A stretch of DNA of 37,030 nt. Origin: Catellatospora paridis. Lineage in GTDB: Bacteria; Actinomycetota; Actinomycetes; Mycobacteriales; Micromonosporaceae. The stretch covers positions 6,633 through 43,662 of the forward strand of contig NZ_ML769328.1 of assembly GCF_009720365.1 (NCBI RefSeq). The letters run 5' to 3'. Below, in pieces: positions 9,769 through 17,855 of the stretch. A program made the position numbers and the translations under genes. Numbering within the stretch: position 1 is the first letter of the stretch; the number at the start of each line of letters is the position of its first letter. The notes under the pieces were generated by a model, which ran no database searches, was not told the origin of the DNA, and saw nothing but the letters and a program-made list of their open reading frames with translations.

Positions 9769-11748
9769 TCAGAAGCTGACCGCGGGCTTCAGCACCACGT
9801 CGGAGCGCAGCACGTACGCGATGCGCTGGCCGAACTGGATCTGCACGTACTGCTGCCCGCCCCGGATGACGGTGCCGTCACCGGGGGCCGACCAGTCGAA
9901 CGTGGTGGCGCGGTAGTACTCCCCGGCGAGCACCGGCCCGGCCGCGTACCGCTGGCCCGCCGCGATCGTGTACTGCGCCAGCGGGCTGACCGCCTGCACC
10001 GGCACGCCGGCCGGGTAGGCCGCCGCCTCCGGGTAGGCCCGGCCGAACACCGGGATGCTCGCCAGGCCCGGCTTGGGCTCGACCACGAATCCGACGTTCC
10101 ACAGCGGTCCCGCGTCGGCGTTGCGGAACCAGGCCTTCTGGCCGAGGTACCAGATCGCGGTCCACTCACCGGCCCGCTCGGCGACCGCGTACGTCTGGCC
10201 GGCCGAGGCCCGCGCGCAGTGGTCGCTGATCAGCATGGTGCTCGCCTTCGTGCCGCACCGGCCCGGGTCGCGCACCAGCGGTGCGGCCAGGTCGGGAGCC
10301 GAGCGCAGGATCACCGAGGAGCTGGCGCGCAGCGGGCACGGGTTGCTCGCCGCACCGGTGCAGCCGGTGAACGCGGGCTTGTTGGTGGCGAAGTCCGGGT
10401 TCATGGTGACCAGCCCGGCGTGGCCCGCCAGCGGCTCCGGCAGCCCCCGGAACGGGGCCTTGAGCAGGTCGAAGTAGTGCGACCAGTCCCAGTACGGGCC
10501 CGGGTCCCAGTGCATGCCGGCGACCGTGGAGGTGATGGTGCCGGGCACGTTGTCGTGGCCGATGATGTGCTTGCGGTCCAGCGGGATGCCCAGCCGCAGC
10601 GCCAGGTGCCGCACCAGCTTCGCCGAGGTGCGGTAGAGCGCCTCGGTGTACCAGCCGCCCTGCGCCGCGAAGCCCTCGTGCTCCAGGCCGATGGACTTGG
10701 CGTTGACGTACCAGTTGCCCGCGTGCCAGCCGACGTCCTTGGCCTTCACGTGCTGGGCGATGTGGCCGTCGACCGAGCGCAGTGAGTAGTGCCAGCTGAC
10801 GTACGTCGGGTCGGCGACCAGCTTCAGGGTCGTCGCCCAGCTCGCCTCGGTGTCGTGGATGACGATGTACTCGATGCGCTGCGCCTGCGGCCGGTTGCCC
10901 TTGTCGTGGTTGCCGTAGTCGCCGTCGCCGAACGCCTCGTACGGGGCGGGCAGCGACTCGCACGAGATGTCGATCGGGCACTCGATGCCGTCGGGCCGGG
11001 CCAGTTTGCGCAGGCCGAGCCGGATCAGCCAGTCCTTGACCGGGGTCACCGACCGGGCGTTCAGGCTCAGTGCGTGCCCCTCGTCGGTGGTGCGGGCGAC
11101 GCCGTCGCGCAGCGTCGCGTACACCTCGTCGGCGAACGCCGCCGCGGCCTGCTCGCTGTCCGCGCCGGAGTAGCGGGCCACCGCGCCGTACCAGGCCGCC
11201 GGGTCGGTGTCCGCGCCCTTCGGCGCGCCCAGTGCCTGCTGGTACGAGGCCAGCAGCGCGGCTCCGCCGCGGATGTTGGCGACCGGGTCGGTGCGCAGCG
11301 TCTCGGCGGACAGGCCGGTCAGCTCCGCCGCGGCCGGCAGCGTGTGCAGCGACGCCTCGGCCGGAGCCGGGGCGCCGTCGGGGTGCCCGACCGCCTGCGG
11401 GCGGCTGTCGTCGCCGCGGGCGTCCTCGGCGGGCACGGGGTCACCCGCGGTCTCCGGCTCGGCCGCGGGGGCCAGGGCGGCCACGTAGGCCGCGTCGGTG
11501 AGGTGCATCGGGCCGTAGCCGCCCGAGGTGCTGGGCGCGCCCGCGTTGGCGTCCCAGCGGGACTCCAGATAGGAGACGCCCAGCAGTACGTCCAGGGGCA
11601 CGCCGAACTCCTGGGCGGCGGCCTGGTAGTCGGCCTGGCGGGTGGGTGGCGATGCGGCCTGGGCGGCCACCGGCGAAACGCCGGCGCCGAGTCCCAGGCC
11701 CACCGCGGTGAGCAGCGCCAGCCGGCGCAGGGGGAATCGGGGTGACAC
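9769..11748 (-). CDS. Secreted N-acetylmuramoyl-L-alanine amidase with SLT-like N-terminal domain
   Basis: A 659-residue exported wall hydrolase. Signal peptide at residues 1-32 (RRLALLTAVGLGLG, then AQAAS). About 38-215 resembles a lytic-transglycosylase (SLT) fold with Glu62 in YLESRWD and GGYGPMHLTD, interrupted by an acidic Ala/Pro insert. About 290-430 is an Amidase_2/PGRP domain with likely zinc ligands His298 (IVIHDTE), His398 (IIGHDN) and Asp415 (WDPGPYW). The remaining 220 residues include SH3-like stretches (SSSVILRSAPD, AVAERAGEWTAIWY) probably for wall binding. GTG at 11748 has AAGGGAG 7 bases upstream; an upstream in-frame start at 11808 would disrupt the signal peptide. If the SLT part is active the enzyme is bifunctional. 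Confidence 0.88.
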   Translation of the reverse strand: MSPRFPLRRLALLTAVGLGLGAGVSPVAAQAASPPTRQADYQAAAQEFGVPLDVLLGVSYLESRWDANAGAPSTSGGYGPMHLTDAAYVAALAPAAEPETAGDPVPAEDARGDDSRPQAVGHPDGAPAPAEASLHTLPAAAELTGLSAETLRTDPVANIRGGAALLASYQQALGAPKGADTDPAAWYGAVARYSGADSEQAAAAFADEVYATLRDGVARTTDEGHALSLNARSVTPVKDWLIRLGLRKLARPDGIECPIDISCESLPAPYEAFGDGDYGNHDKGNRPQAQRIEYIVIHDTEASWATTLKLVADPTYVSWHYSLRSVDGHIAQHVKAKDVGWHAGNWYVNAKSIGLEHEGFAAQGGWYTEALYRTSAKLVRHLALRLGIPLDRKHIIGHDNVPGTITSTVAGMHWDPGPYWDWSHYFDLLKAPFRGLPEPLAGHAGLVTMNPDFATNKPAFTGCTGAASNPCPLRASSSVILRSAPDLAAPLVRDPGRCGTKASTMLISDHCARASAGQTYAVAERAGEWTAIWYLGQKAWFRNADAGPLWNVGFVVEPKPGLASIPVFGRAYPEAAAYPAGVPVQAVSPLAQYTIAAGQRYAAGPVLAGEYYRATTFDWSAPGDGTVIRGGQQYVQIQFGQRIAYVLRSDVVLKPAVSF

Positions 11749-11784
11749 GTACGGCTCCCTTCGACTGTCCGATGCGGTCACCCT

Positions 11785-11816
11785 GCCCTCGGCCGTACGG
11801 TTAGTCAATAGTTACC
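11785..11816 (-). promoter_or_regulatory. Putative amidase promoter with direct repeat
   Basis: On the minus strand TTGACT (11807-11802), 17 bases, then CAGGGT forms a plausible promoter. The -35 lies in GGTAACTATTGACTAACC (11799-11816), where TAAC recurs at 11-base spacing. Direct repeats of this spacing are recognised by MtrA-type response regulators that control wall hydrolases in actinobacteria; assignment here is inference. Confidence 0.35.
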
Positions 11817-11897
11817 GATACGCGTTGCAAACATGAAACTATTCTTCAGGCGGCTACGTGAGGCCGCGCCGGCTGCCGTTCTGGTAAATATGGGCAA

Positions 11898-12728
11898 ATG
11901 GGATTCAAGCGGTGGCCCGCGATCATTGCCGGACTGGTGCTGCTGGCCGTGACCGTCACGGTCGTGGCGGTGTGGCTGTCCGGCGACGAGCCCGAGGCCC
12001 CCAGTGCCACGCCGCCTTCGCCGCCGGCCTTCCCGAGCCCCAGCGCCGCGGCCCCCAGCCCGTCCGCTCAGGTCACCCGCGAGGGCGTGGTGTTCGACTT
12101 CGCCGACGGTCTGGAGCGGGCCCGGGTGGTCGGCGCGGCGGCCGGGCCCCTGGCCGTGCGGGAGGAGAGCCAGACCGGCGGCGACGTCGCGCTCGTGCCG
12201 CGCGACGGTGACTTCGCGGTGCGCTTCCCCGGCCCCTGCGCGAGCTCCGACGACATGCAGTGCCCGCGGGCGATCCTCGACGCGGGCGCCGACGCGGCGC
12301 TCAACCCCCGCCTGCGGGCGTTCCGCTGGGGCGCCGCGGTGCTGATCGCCCCCGCCGAGACCAGCAAGGGCTCGAACGTGCTGCAGAAGGGCTACTCGCA
12401 ATTCGGCACGCAGTTCAAGCTGCAGGTCGACGGCGCCAAGGGCAAGCCCTCCTGCGTCCTGGCCGGGCCGCAGCACGGAAAGAACGTCATCCACGTGGCG
12501 CAGGCCGCGCAGGGCGTCGCCGACGGGCGCTGGCACACCGTCGAGTGCGCGCGGGACGGGGCCGTGCTGCGCATCTGGGTGGACGGGGTGCCGCAGGGCA
12601 CGGCCGCCGTGCCGGCCGACCTGAGCATCGAGAACGACGCCCCGCTGCGGATCGGCGGCAAGGGCGTGGCCCCCGGCAACGACCAGTTCCACGGCACGGT
12701 CGACGACCTGTTCGTCGCGATCGGATAG
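11898..12728 (+). CDS. Membrane-anchored LamG/concanavalin-like domain protein
   Basis: A 276-residue protein with an N-terminal transmembrane anchor (about residues 7-27), a Pro/Ser/Ala-rich linker (about 30-58) and a beta-rich extracellular domain. The pattern DGRWHTVECARDGAVLRIWVD near residue 215 is typical of LamG/pentraxin-like folds, which bind sugars or proteins. ATG at 11898 lacks a ribosome site, but an AT-rich TAAATAT lies about 8 bases upstream, so the transcript may be leaderless. It sits between an amidase and an NlpC/P60 peptidase, consistent with an envelope role. No enzymatic motif is seen. Confidence 0.78.
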   Translation: MGFKRWPAIIAGLVLLAVTVTVVAVWLSGDEPEAPSATPPSPPAFPSPSAAAPSPSAQVTREGVVFDFADGLERARVVGAAAGPLAVREESQTGGDVALVPRDGDFAVRFPGPCASSDDMQCPRAILDAGADAALNPRLRAFRWGAAVLIAPAETSKGSNVLQKGYSQFGTQFKLQVDGAKGKPSCVLAGPQHGKNVIHVAQAAQGVADGRWHTVECARDGAVLRIWVDGVPQGTAAVPADLSIENDAPLRIGGKGVAPGNDQFHGTVDDLFVAIG

Positions 12729-12761
12729 AACGCCTGGTGACACGCGACGGCATCGGCGGAA

Positions 12762-12791
12762 TTGCGTTCTTGTAACGGTCTTGCCTAACGT
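12762..12791 (+). promoter_or_regulatory. Putative leaderless promoter of the second NlpC/P60 gene
   Basis: TTGCGT (12762-12767), 18 bases, TAACGT (12786-12791), then the GTG start at 12800. The transcription start would fall at or next to the start codon. Confidence 0.5.
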
Positions 12792-12799
12792 GAATCCCT

Positions 12800-13807
12800 G
12801 TGTGTAGCCATAATCGGCCCCTCGACGCGGGGCTCCCCAGTGCACCACGCATACGCCGCGGCCTCATGACGGCCGCTGTCGTCCTCCTCGCCCTGCTCGC
12901 GCCCGCGGCGCAGGCCCACGCGGCGCCCACCCCGGCCGAGATCGAGAAACAGATCGACGAGCAGTGGGAAAAGCTCGAGCCGGTCATCGAAGAGCACAAC
13001 GCCACCAAGCTCAAACTGGCCAAGCAGCGCAAGAAGGCCGACGAGCTGGCCGCGCAGCTCACGCCGCTGGAGCAGAAGGTGCAGGTCTCCCGGGCCCGCA
13101 TCGGCGTGCTGGCCGACCAGCTCTACCGTGGCGGCACCCTGGCCCAGGTCAACGCCTTCCTGCGCAACGGCGACGCCGGCGTCATGGCGGAGCGGCTGCT
13201 CGTGCTCGACCAGCTGGCGCACGACAAGAAGGAACGCATCGCGGACACGCTGGCCGCGAAGTCGGCATTGGATGCCGTGAAGCAGCCGCTGGACGAGACG
13301 ATCGCGCAGCTCACCAAGACCGAGGCCGAGCAGGCCGGCCGGTCCAAGGCCGTCGAGGCGGAGATCACGAAGCTGAACAAGCTGCGCCTGCAGGCGTACT
13401 CCAACGGTGGCGGCATCGGCGAGCTCGCTCCCGTCCCCTGCCCGACGGCGTATCCCGGCGGCTCCGCAGGCAAGGCGGTCCAGTTCGCCTGCCGCCAGAT
13501 CGGCAAGATGTACGGCTGGGGCGACGCGGGCCCGAGCACCTTCGACTGCTCCGGCCTGACCAAGGCCGCCTGGGCCCAGGCCGGTGTCTCCCTGCCGCAC
13601 AACGCGAGGTCCCAGCGCGCCAACGTCAAGTCCGTCAGCCGCGCCGACCTCAAGCCCGGGGACCTCGTCTTCTACTACAGCGACCTGCACCACGTCGGCA
13701 TGTACGCCGGCAACGGCTGGATCGTCCACGCCTCACAGACCGGCAAACCGATCGCCATGCGCCGCATGGACGCGGCGCCCATCCACAGCTTCGGCCGCCC
13801 CGCCTGA
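12800..13807 (+). CDS. Secreted NlpC/P60 peptidoglycan peptidase with coiled-coil domain (copy 2)
   Basis: A 335-residue paralogue of the protein at 8707 with the same layout: signal peptide (residues 1-42, ending AQAHAAP), coiled coil (about 45-205), NlpC/P60 domain (about 220-335). Catalytic Cys250 is in STFDCSGLTK and His298 in LHHVGMY. The N-terminal region begins PTPAEIEKQIDEQWEKLEPV, close to copy 1, showing a gene duplication. GTG at 12800 is supported by a -10 box TAACGT 8 bases upstream (leaderless). ATG at 12866 is an alternative but has no ribosome site and would shorten the signal peptide. Confidence 0.9.
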   Translation: MCSHNRPLDAGLPSAPRIRRGLMTAAVVLLALLAPAAQAHAAPTPAEIEKQIDEQWEKLEPVIEEHNATKLKLAKQRKKADELAAQLTPLEQKVQVSRARIGVLADQLYRGGTLAQVNAFLRNGDAGVMAERLLVLDQLAHDKKERIADTLAAKSALDAVKQPLDETIAQLTKTEAEQAGRSKAVEAEITKLNKLRLQAYSNGGGIGELAPVPCPTAYPGGSAGKAVQFACRQIGKMYGWGDAGPSTFDCSGLTKAAWAQAGVSLPHNARSQRANVKSVSRADLKPGDLVFYYSDLHHVGMYAGNGWIVHASQTGKPIAMRRMDAAPIHSFGRPA

Positions 13808-13849
13808 CCCCACCCCTGTCCCGCCCCGCCCCGCCGGGCATGGGCGGGT

Positions 13850-14539
13850 TCAGGGGGTGGGTCGGAGCATGGGCGGGTGGAGGAGGCGGGCGGGGCCGCG
13901 GCGGAAGAGCTGGGCCGGGCGGCCGCGTTCGGCGGCGATGCTGCGGCCCACCGGCTCGACGAACCCGGGGGTGCCGGTCACCTTGCGGTGGAAGTTACGC
14001 GGGTCGAGCCGGGCGTCCCAGACCGTCTCGTAGACCTCGCGCAGCTCCGTGATGGTGAACTCGGGTGGGCAGAACGCCGTCGCCAGCGGGGAGTACTCCA
14101 GCTTGGCGCGGGCGCGCTCGACGCCGTCGGCCAGGATGCGCGCGTGATCGAAGGCCAGCTCCCCGACGGGTAGCGCCGCCCAGGCCGCGCCTTCGGCATC
14201 GCTGCCCGCGACCGGGGCCGGCAGGTGCGGCAGCAGCGCGAGGTATGCCACGGTCACCACCCGCCCCCGCGGGTCCCGGCCGGGGGTGCCGTAGCTGGCC
14301 AGCTGTTCGAGGTGGCCCACCGGCGCGGTCAGCCCGGTCTCCTCCCGCAGTTCGCGTACCGCGGCCGCGTCGAGGTCCTCGTCGGGCAGCACGAAGCCGC
14401 CGGGCAGCGCCCAGGCCCCCCGGTAGGGCTCGATGCCCCGGCGCACCAGCAGGACCCGCAACTCGTTGCTCTGCACCGTCAGCACCACCAGGTCGGCTGT
14501 GACGGAGACGGAGCCGCCGGGGCTGGAGAAGTCGGCCAT
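13850..14539 (-). CDS. NrtR-type Nudix hydrolase with C-terminal winged-helix DNA-binding domain
   Basis: A 229-residue two-domain protein. Residues 10-145 form a Nudix domain with an intact box G48-x5-E54-x7-R62-E63-L-x-E66-E67-x-G69, so hydrolysis may be retained. Residues about 155-215 (FTITELREVYETVWDARLD, NFHRKVTGTPGFVEP) match the winged helix of NrtR regulators. NrtR proteins sense ADP-ribose or related nucleotides and control NAD metabolism genes. ATG at 14539 is preferred over GTG 14554 because AAGGTGGTGA lies just upstream. It is divergent from the SPFH and NAD-kinase-like genes, whose promoter carries TGACGA boxes that may be its operator. Confidence 0.85.
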   Translation of the reverse strand: MADFSSPGGSVSVTADLVVLTVQSNELRVLLVRRGIEPYRGAWALPGGFVLPDEDLDAAAVRELREETGLTAPVGHLEQLASYGTPGRDPRGRVVTVAYLALLPHLPAPVAGSDAEGAAWAALPVGELAFDHARILADGVERARAKLEYSPLATAFCPPEFTITELREVYETVWDARLDPRNFHRKVTGTPGFVEPVGRSIAAERGRPAQLFRRGPARLLHPPMLRPTP

Positions 14540-14555
14540 CTGATTTATCACCACC

Positions 14556-14596
14556 TTGACGAGAATGTATCACGACGCTTATCGTCAGCATGACGA
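14556..14596 (+). promoter_or_regulatory. SPFH operon promoter with three TGACGA boxes
   Basis: TTGACG (14556-14561), 18 bases, TATCGT (14580-14585) make a good plus-strand promoter. TGACGA occurs at 14557-14562 over the -35, as TCGTCA at 14582-14587 over the -10, and at 14591-14596. The last two form a perfect palindrome TCGTCA-gca-TGACGA. This placement suits a repressor, most simply the adjacent NrtR-like protein. Confidence 0.6.
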
Positions 14597-14635
14597 AAAA
14601 GGGACCGGGGAATCCTCCAAAGGAGAACGATCACC

Positions 14636-15673
14636 ATGGCTGACGTGTCCAGGCGCTTCTTCCTGCGCCACCTGCGCAGCACGCCGACGAACTGGGTGCG
14701 CCACAGCGTGCGCGGCCGGGCCAAGCGGGAGGGCATCGGCCTGGCCTTCTGGTATCGGCCGCTGACCGCGGTGCTCAGCGAGGTGCCGGTCGACGACCGC
14801 GAGCTGCCGCTGCTGTTCCACGCCCGCACCAGCGACTTCACGGACGTCACCGTGCAGGCCACGGTGACCTACCGGGTGGCCGATCCGGCCGTCGCGGTCG
14901 GCCGGCTCGACTTCTCGATCGACCCGTACCTGGGCAAGGCCCGCGCCCGGCCGCTGGACCAGATCGCGACCCTGCTGGCCGAGCTGGCCCAGCAGCCCGC
15001 GCTCGACCTGCTCACCCGGCTGCCGCTGGCCGAGGCGCTGAGCGAGGTCGCCGCGGTCCGCGAGGCGGTGTCGGCCGCGCTGGGCAACGAGCCGCGCCTG
15101 TCCGATCTGGGCGTGCAGGTGGTCAGCGCCCGGGTGGTGGCGATCCGGCCCGAGCCCGAGCTGGAGCGCGCGCTGCAGACCCCGACCCGGGAAGCGGTGC
15201 AGGTCGAGGCCGACCGGGCCACCTTCGCCCGCCGCGCGCAGGCCGTCGAGCAGGAGCGCGGCATCGCCGAGAACGAGCTCCAGAACAAGATCGAGCTGGC
15301 CCGGCGCGAGCAGCAGCTGGTCGAGCAGAACGGCGCCAACACCCGCCGCAAGGCCGAACTCGTCGCCTCCGCGCAGCTCGTCGAGGCGCAGGGACGCGCC
15401 GAGCGCGAGAAGCTGCTCAACGCCGCCGAGGCGGAGAAGGAGCAGCTGCTGGCCGAGGCCAGGGCGGCAGGCGTGCGCGCGCTCGGCGTCGCCCAGGGTG
15501 AGGCCGAGGCGGCCAAGCTCGCGGCATACCGGGACCTGCCGCCCGAGGTGCTGCGGGGCCTGGCGCTGCGCGAGCTGGCCGGTCAGCTGCCGGAGATCGG
15601 CCAGCTCACGGTCACCCCCGACGTCATCACCGGCCTGCTCTCCCGCTTCGGCGCGGGCTCGTCGGACCGATGA
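14636..15673 (+). CDS. SPFH/Band-7 domain protein without a membrane anchor
   Basis: A 345-residue protein. Residues about 35-180 form an SPFH (stomatin/prohibitin/flotillin) domain (VPVDDRELPLLFHART, VTYRVADPAVAVGRLDF, LGVQVVSARVVAI). Residues about 190-300 are a long charged coiled coil typical for oligomer-forming SPFH proteins, followed by a short C-terminal segment. Unlike most family members it has no N-terminal transmembrane helix, so it is probably cytosolic or peripheral. AAGGAG precedes ATG 14636. It is divergent from the NrtR-like gene and followed 69 bases later by a NAD-kinase-like gene, probably in one operon. Function unknown. Confidence 0.88.
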   Translation: MADVSRRFFLRHLRSTPTNWVRHSVRGRAKREGIGLAFWYRPLTAVLSEVPVDDRELPLLFHARTSDFTDVTVQATVTYRVADPAVAVGRLDFSIDPYLGKARARPLDQIATLLAELAQQPALDLLTRLPLAEALSEVAAVREAVSAALGNEPRLSDLGVQVVSARVVAIRPEPELERALQTPTREAVQVEADRATFARRAQAVEQERGIAENELQNKIELARREQQLVEQNGANTRRKAELVASAQLVEAQGRAEREKLLNAAEAEKEQLLAEARAAGVRALGVAQGEAEAAKLAAYRDLPPEVLRGLALRELAGQLPEIGQLTVTPDVITGLLSRFGAGSSDR

Positions 15674-15742
15674 CCGCCACGGCCGGGACGAGCGGAGCGG
15701 GTAGATGAACGAGCGGACCACGCGGCGCGGCGGAGCGCTCCG

Positions 15743-16645
15743 ATGAGCGCGACACTCGCCCCGCGGGCGGTCGTGGTGTCCCGGCGCAGCGAGCTCGACG
15801 AACTGCTGGCCCGGCATGGCACCCGCGCCGCGGCGGCGTACTTCCTGAAGGAACGGGGAAGGGAGATCGCCGAGGTGGAGGCGCGGCACGCCGCGCAGGA
15901 CGCGGCGCTGGCCACGGTCGGCGCCGCCCTGCCGGCGGACTGGCGGCGGGGGCAGGTGCACCGGGACGACCTGTCCCGGTTCCTGTTCGCGGCGGAGGAC
16001 ATCGTGGTCACGGTCGGGCAGGACGGCCTGGTCGCGAACGTGGCGAAGTATCTCGCCGGGCAGCCGGTGCTGGGCGTGAACCCCGAGCCCGACCGCAATC
16101 CCGGGGTGCTGGCCAGGTTCGCCGCCCGCGACCTGGCGGACCTGCTGCCGGCGGTGCTCGCCGGGCGCGCGCCCACCCAGTCGCGCGCGATGGCCGTGGC
16201 CACCCTCGACGACGGCCAGCAGCTCGCCGGCCTCAACGAGATCTACATCGGCCACCAGACCCACCAGTCGTCGCGATACGTCATCGCCACGCCGCAGGGG
16301 GAGCAGGAGCGGCACTCGTCGTCGGGCGTACTGGTGGGCACGGGCACGGGCGCCACCGGCTGGTGCGGGTCGGTCGCGCTGATGCGCGACCTGGCCGGCA
16401 CCCTGCCCGGTCCGGACGCCTCCGAGCTGTGCTGGTTCGTCCGCGAGGCCTGGCCCTCGCCCGCCACCGGCGCGCGGCTCACCGCCGGCCGCGTCGGCCC
16501 GGGCCAGCGCCTCACCCTGACCAGCGAGAGCGAGCGCCTGGTCGCCTTCGCCGACGGTGTCGAAGCCGACCACCTGGTGATGGCCTGGGGCCAGCGCATC
16601 ACCATCGCCACCGGCACCCGCCAACTCACCCTCGTCGTCCCCTGA
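15743..16645 (+). CDS. NAD-kinase-fold protein with degenerate GGDG motif
   Basis: A 300-residue protein whose core matches NAD(P) kinases. VTVGQDGLVANVAKYL (residues 89-104) stands in for the GGDGT loop, keeping Asp94 but with Gln and Leu substitutions. LGVNPEPDRNPGVL (110-123) replaces GVNxGxLGFL. LNEIYIG (164-170) matches the conserved NE motif, and GVLVGTGTGATGW (195-207) matches the STPTGSTAY loop. It could be an active NAD kinase variant or a nucleotide sensor. A GGAG site lies 7 bases before ATG 15743. The linkage to an NrtR-type regulator of NAD metabolism supports a role with NAD-like nucleotides. Confidence 0.78.
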   Translation: MSATLAPRAVVVSRRSELDELLARHGTRAAAAYFLKERGREIAEVEARHAAQDAALATVGAALPADWRRGQVHRDDLSRFLFAAEDIVVTVGQDGLVANVAKYLAGQPVLGVNPEPDRNPGVLARFAARDLADLLPAVLAGRAPTQSRAMAVATLDDGQQLAGLNEIYIGHQTHQSSRYVIATPQGEQERHSSSGVLVGTGTGATGWCGSVALMRDLAGTLPGPDASELCWFVREAWPSPATGARLTAGRVGPGQRLTLTSESERLVAFADGVEADHLVMAWGQRITIATGTRQLTLVVP

Positions 16646-16696
16646 CGAGGCCGTCTGAAGTGCCGCGATGCGGTGAGCCGCCTCACAAAACCGTAC

Positions 16697-16708
16697 GACC
16701 GATCGGTC
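16697..16708. promoter_or_regulatory. TetR operator palindrome (probable autoregulation)
   Basis: GACCGATCGGTC is a perfect 12-bp palindrome just before TAATAG (16713-16718), a likely -10, and the TetR ATG at 16728. The spacing implies a leaderless transcript repressed by its own product. Confidence 0.6.
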
Positions 16709-16727
16709 TTTTTAATAGCCTGGCACC

Positions 16728-17357
16728 ATGACCGGAACGGACGGGCGGCTGGCCCGCGGCGAGCGCACCCGCACCGCGGTGCTCGACGCCGCCGTGGCGC
16801 TGGCCAGCGAAGCAGGGCTCGACGGCCTGTCCCTCGGCCAGCTCGCCGAACGGCTGCACGTCAGCAAGTCCGGGCTCTTCGCGCACTGGTCCTCCAAGGA
16901 AGAGCTGCAGCTCGCGGCGATCGAGCATGCCCGCGACCAGTGGGCCCGCCGCGTCGTCGGCCCCGCCCTCGACCGGCCCCGCGGGGTGCGCCGCCTGTTC
17001 GCGCTGCACGAGTCCCGCCTGGCCTTCTACAGCGAGCGGGTGCTCCCCGGTGGCTGCTTCTTCGCCATCGCCGAGTTCGAGTCCACCGGCCGCACCGGCA
17101 CGGTGCCCGACCGGCTCGCGGTGGTCCTCGCAGAGTGGATCACGCTGCTGGAACGCCTGGTCACCGAGGCCGTGGAGCTCGGCGAGCTGCCGCCTGACAC
17201 GGTGCCCCGGCGGCTGGCCTTCGAGGTCGACGCGGCCGGCGTCGCGGCACTGCTGCACTCGCGCCTGCTGGCGCGCAGCCTCGACGACGCCCGCCAGGCC
17301 GTCCTCGCCCGCCTGCGCGGCCTCGCCACCGACCCCGACCTGCTGCCGTACGACTGA
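16728..17357 (+). CDS. TetR/AcrR family transcriptional regulator
   Basis: A 209-residue repressor-type regulator. Residues about 10-56 form the TetR helix-turn-helix (RTAVLDAAVALASEAGLDGL, LAERLHVSKSGLFAHWSSKEEL); the rest is an alpha-helical ligand-binding and dimerisation domain. ATG 16728 lies 9 bases after a -10 box, with no ribosome site, so it is probably leaderless. It is followed 10 bases later by a hotdog thioesterase that is likely co-transcribed, which suggests the effector could be an acyl-CoA or aromatic-CoA compound. That ligand is inference. Confidence 0.9.
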   Translation: MTGTDGRLARGERTRTAVLDAAVALASEAGLDGLSLGQLAERLHVSKSGLFAHWSSKEELQLAAIEHARDQWARRVVGPALDRPRGVRRLFALHESRLAFYSERVLPGGCFFAIAEFESTGRTGTVPDRLAVVLAEWITLLERLVTEAVELGELPPDTVPRRLAFEVDAAGVAALLHSRLLARSLDDARQAVLARLRGLATDPDLLPYD

Positions 17358-17367
17358 AAGGCCCGAG

Positions 17368-17805
17368 ATGACCACCGCCACGCTCGACACCACCACCGGT
17401 ACGGTCCGCCGGGCCGTCGTCCACATCGACGACCTCGACATCGTCGGCATCATGCACAACGCCCGCTACGCCCTGATCCTGGAGCGGGCCATGTCGGAGT
17501 TCTGGGCAGAGCACGGCTACGGCTTCCGGGACGGGGTGCCGAGCAGCCCGGACATGATCGCCGCGGTGCGCGAGTTCACCATCACCTACCACGCGCCCGT
17601 ACGCGGCACCGGCCCGATCCTGGTCCAGTTCTGGCTGGAGAGCATGGGCGAGACCAGCGCCGTCTACGGCTTCCGCTTCCTGTCCGAGGACGGCGGCACC
17701 GTCTTCGCCGACGGCCGCCGGGTCATGGTGAAGATGGACCGCTCCGGCCGCCCCGCGGCGTGGACCACGCAGGGCCGCGAGATCGCGGGCAGCCTGCTGC
17801 GCTGA
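17368..17805 (+). CDS. Hotdog-fold acyl-CoA thioesterase (4HBT-like)
   Basis: A 145-residue single-domain hotdog protein. The N-terminal HIDDLDIVGIMHNARYALIL corresponds to the 4-hydroxybenzoyl-CoA thioesterase signature D-x-D-x-x-G-x-x-x-x-x-x-Y with an early Asp as likely catalytic residue; strands VREFTITYHAPVRGTGPILV and RVMVKMDRSGRPA complete the fold. GAAAGG precedes ATG 17368. It sits directly behind the TetR gene, its likely regulator. Substrate unknown: short acyl-CoA or aromatic acyl-CoA are both possible. Confidence 0.82.
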   Translation: MTTATLDTTTGTVRRAVVHIDDLDIVGIMHNARYALILERAMSEFWAEHGYGFRDGVPSSPDMIAAVREFTITYHAPVRGTGPILVQFWLESMGETSAVYGFRFLSEDGGTVFADGRRVMVKMDRSGRPAAWTTQGREIAGSLLR

Positions 17806-17855
17806 GTTTCGGGGAGGGGCGACGCGAGTGGTCCCCTTGCTGCGATCATTGCCGC

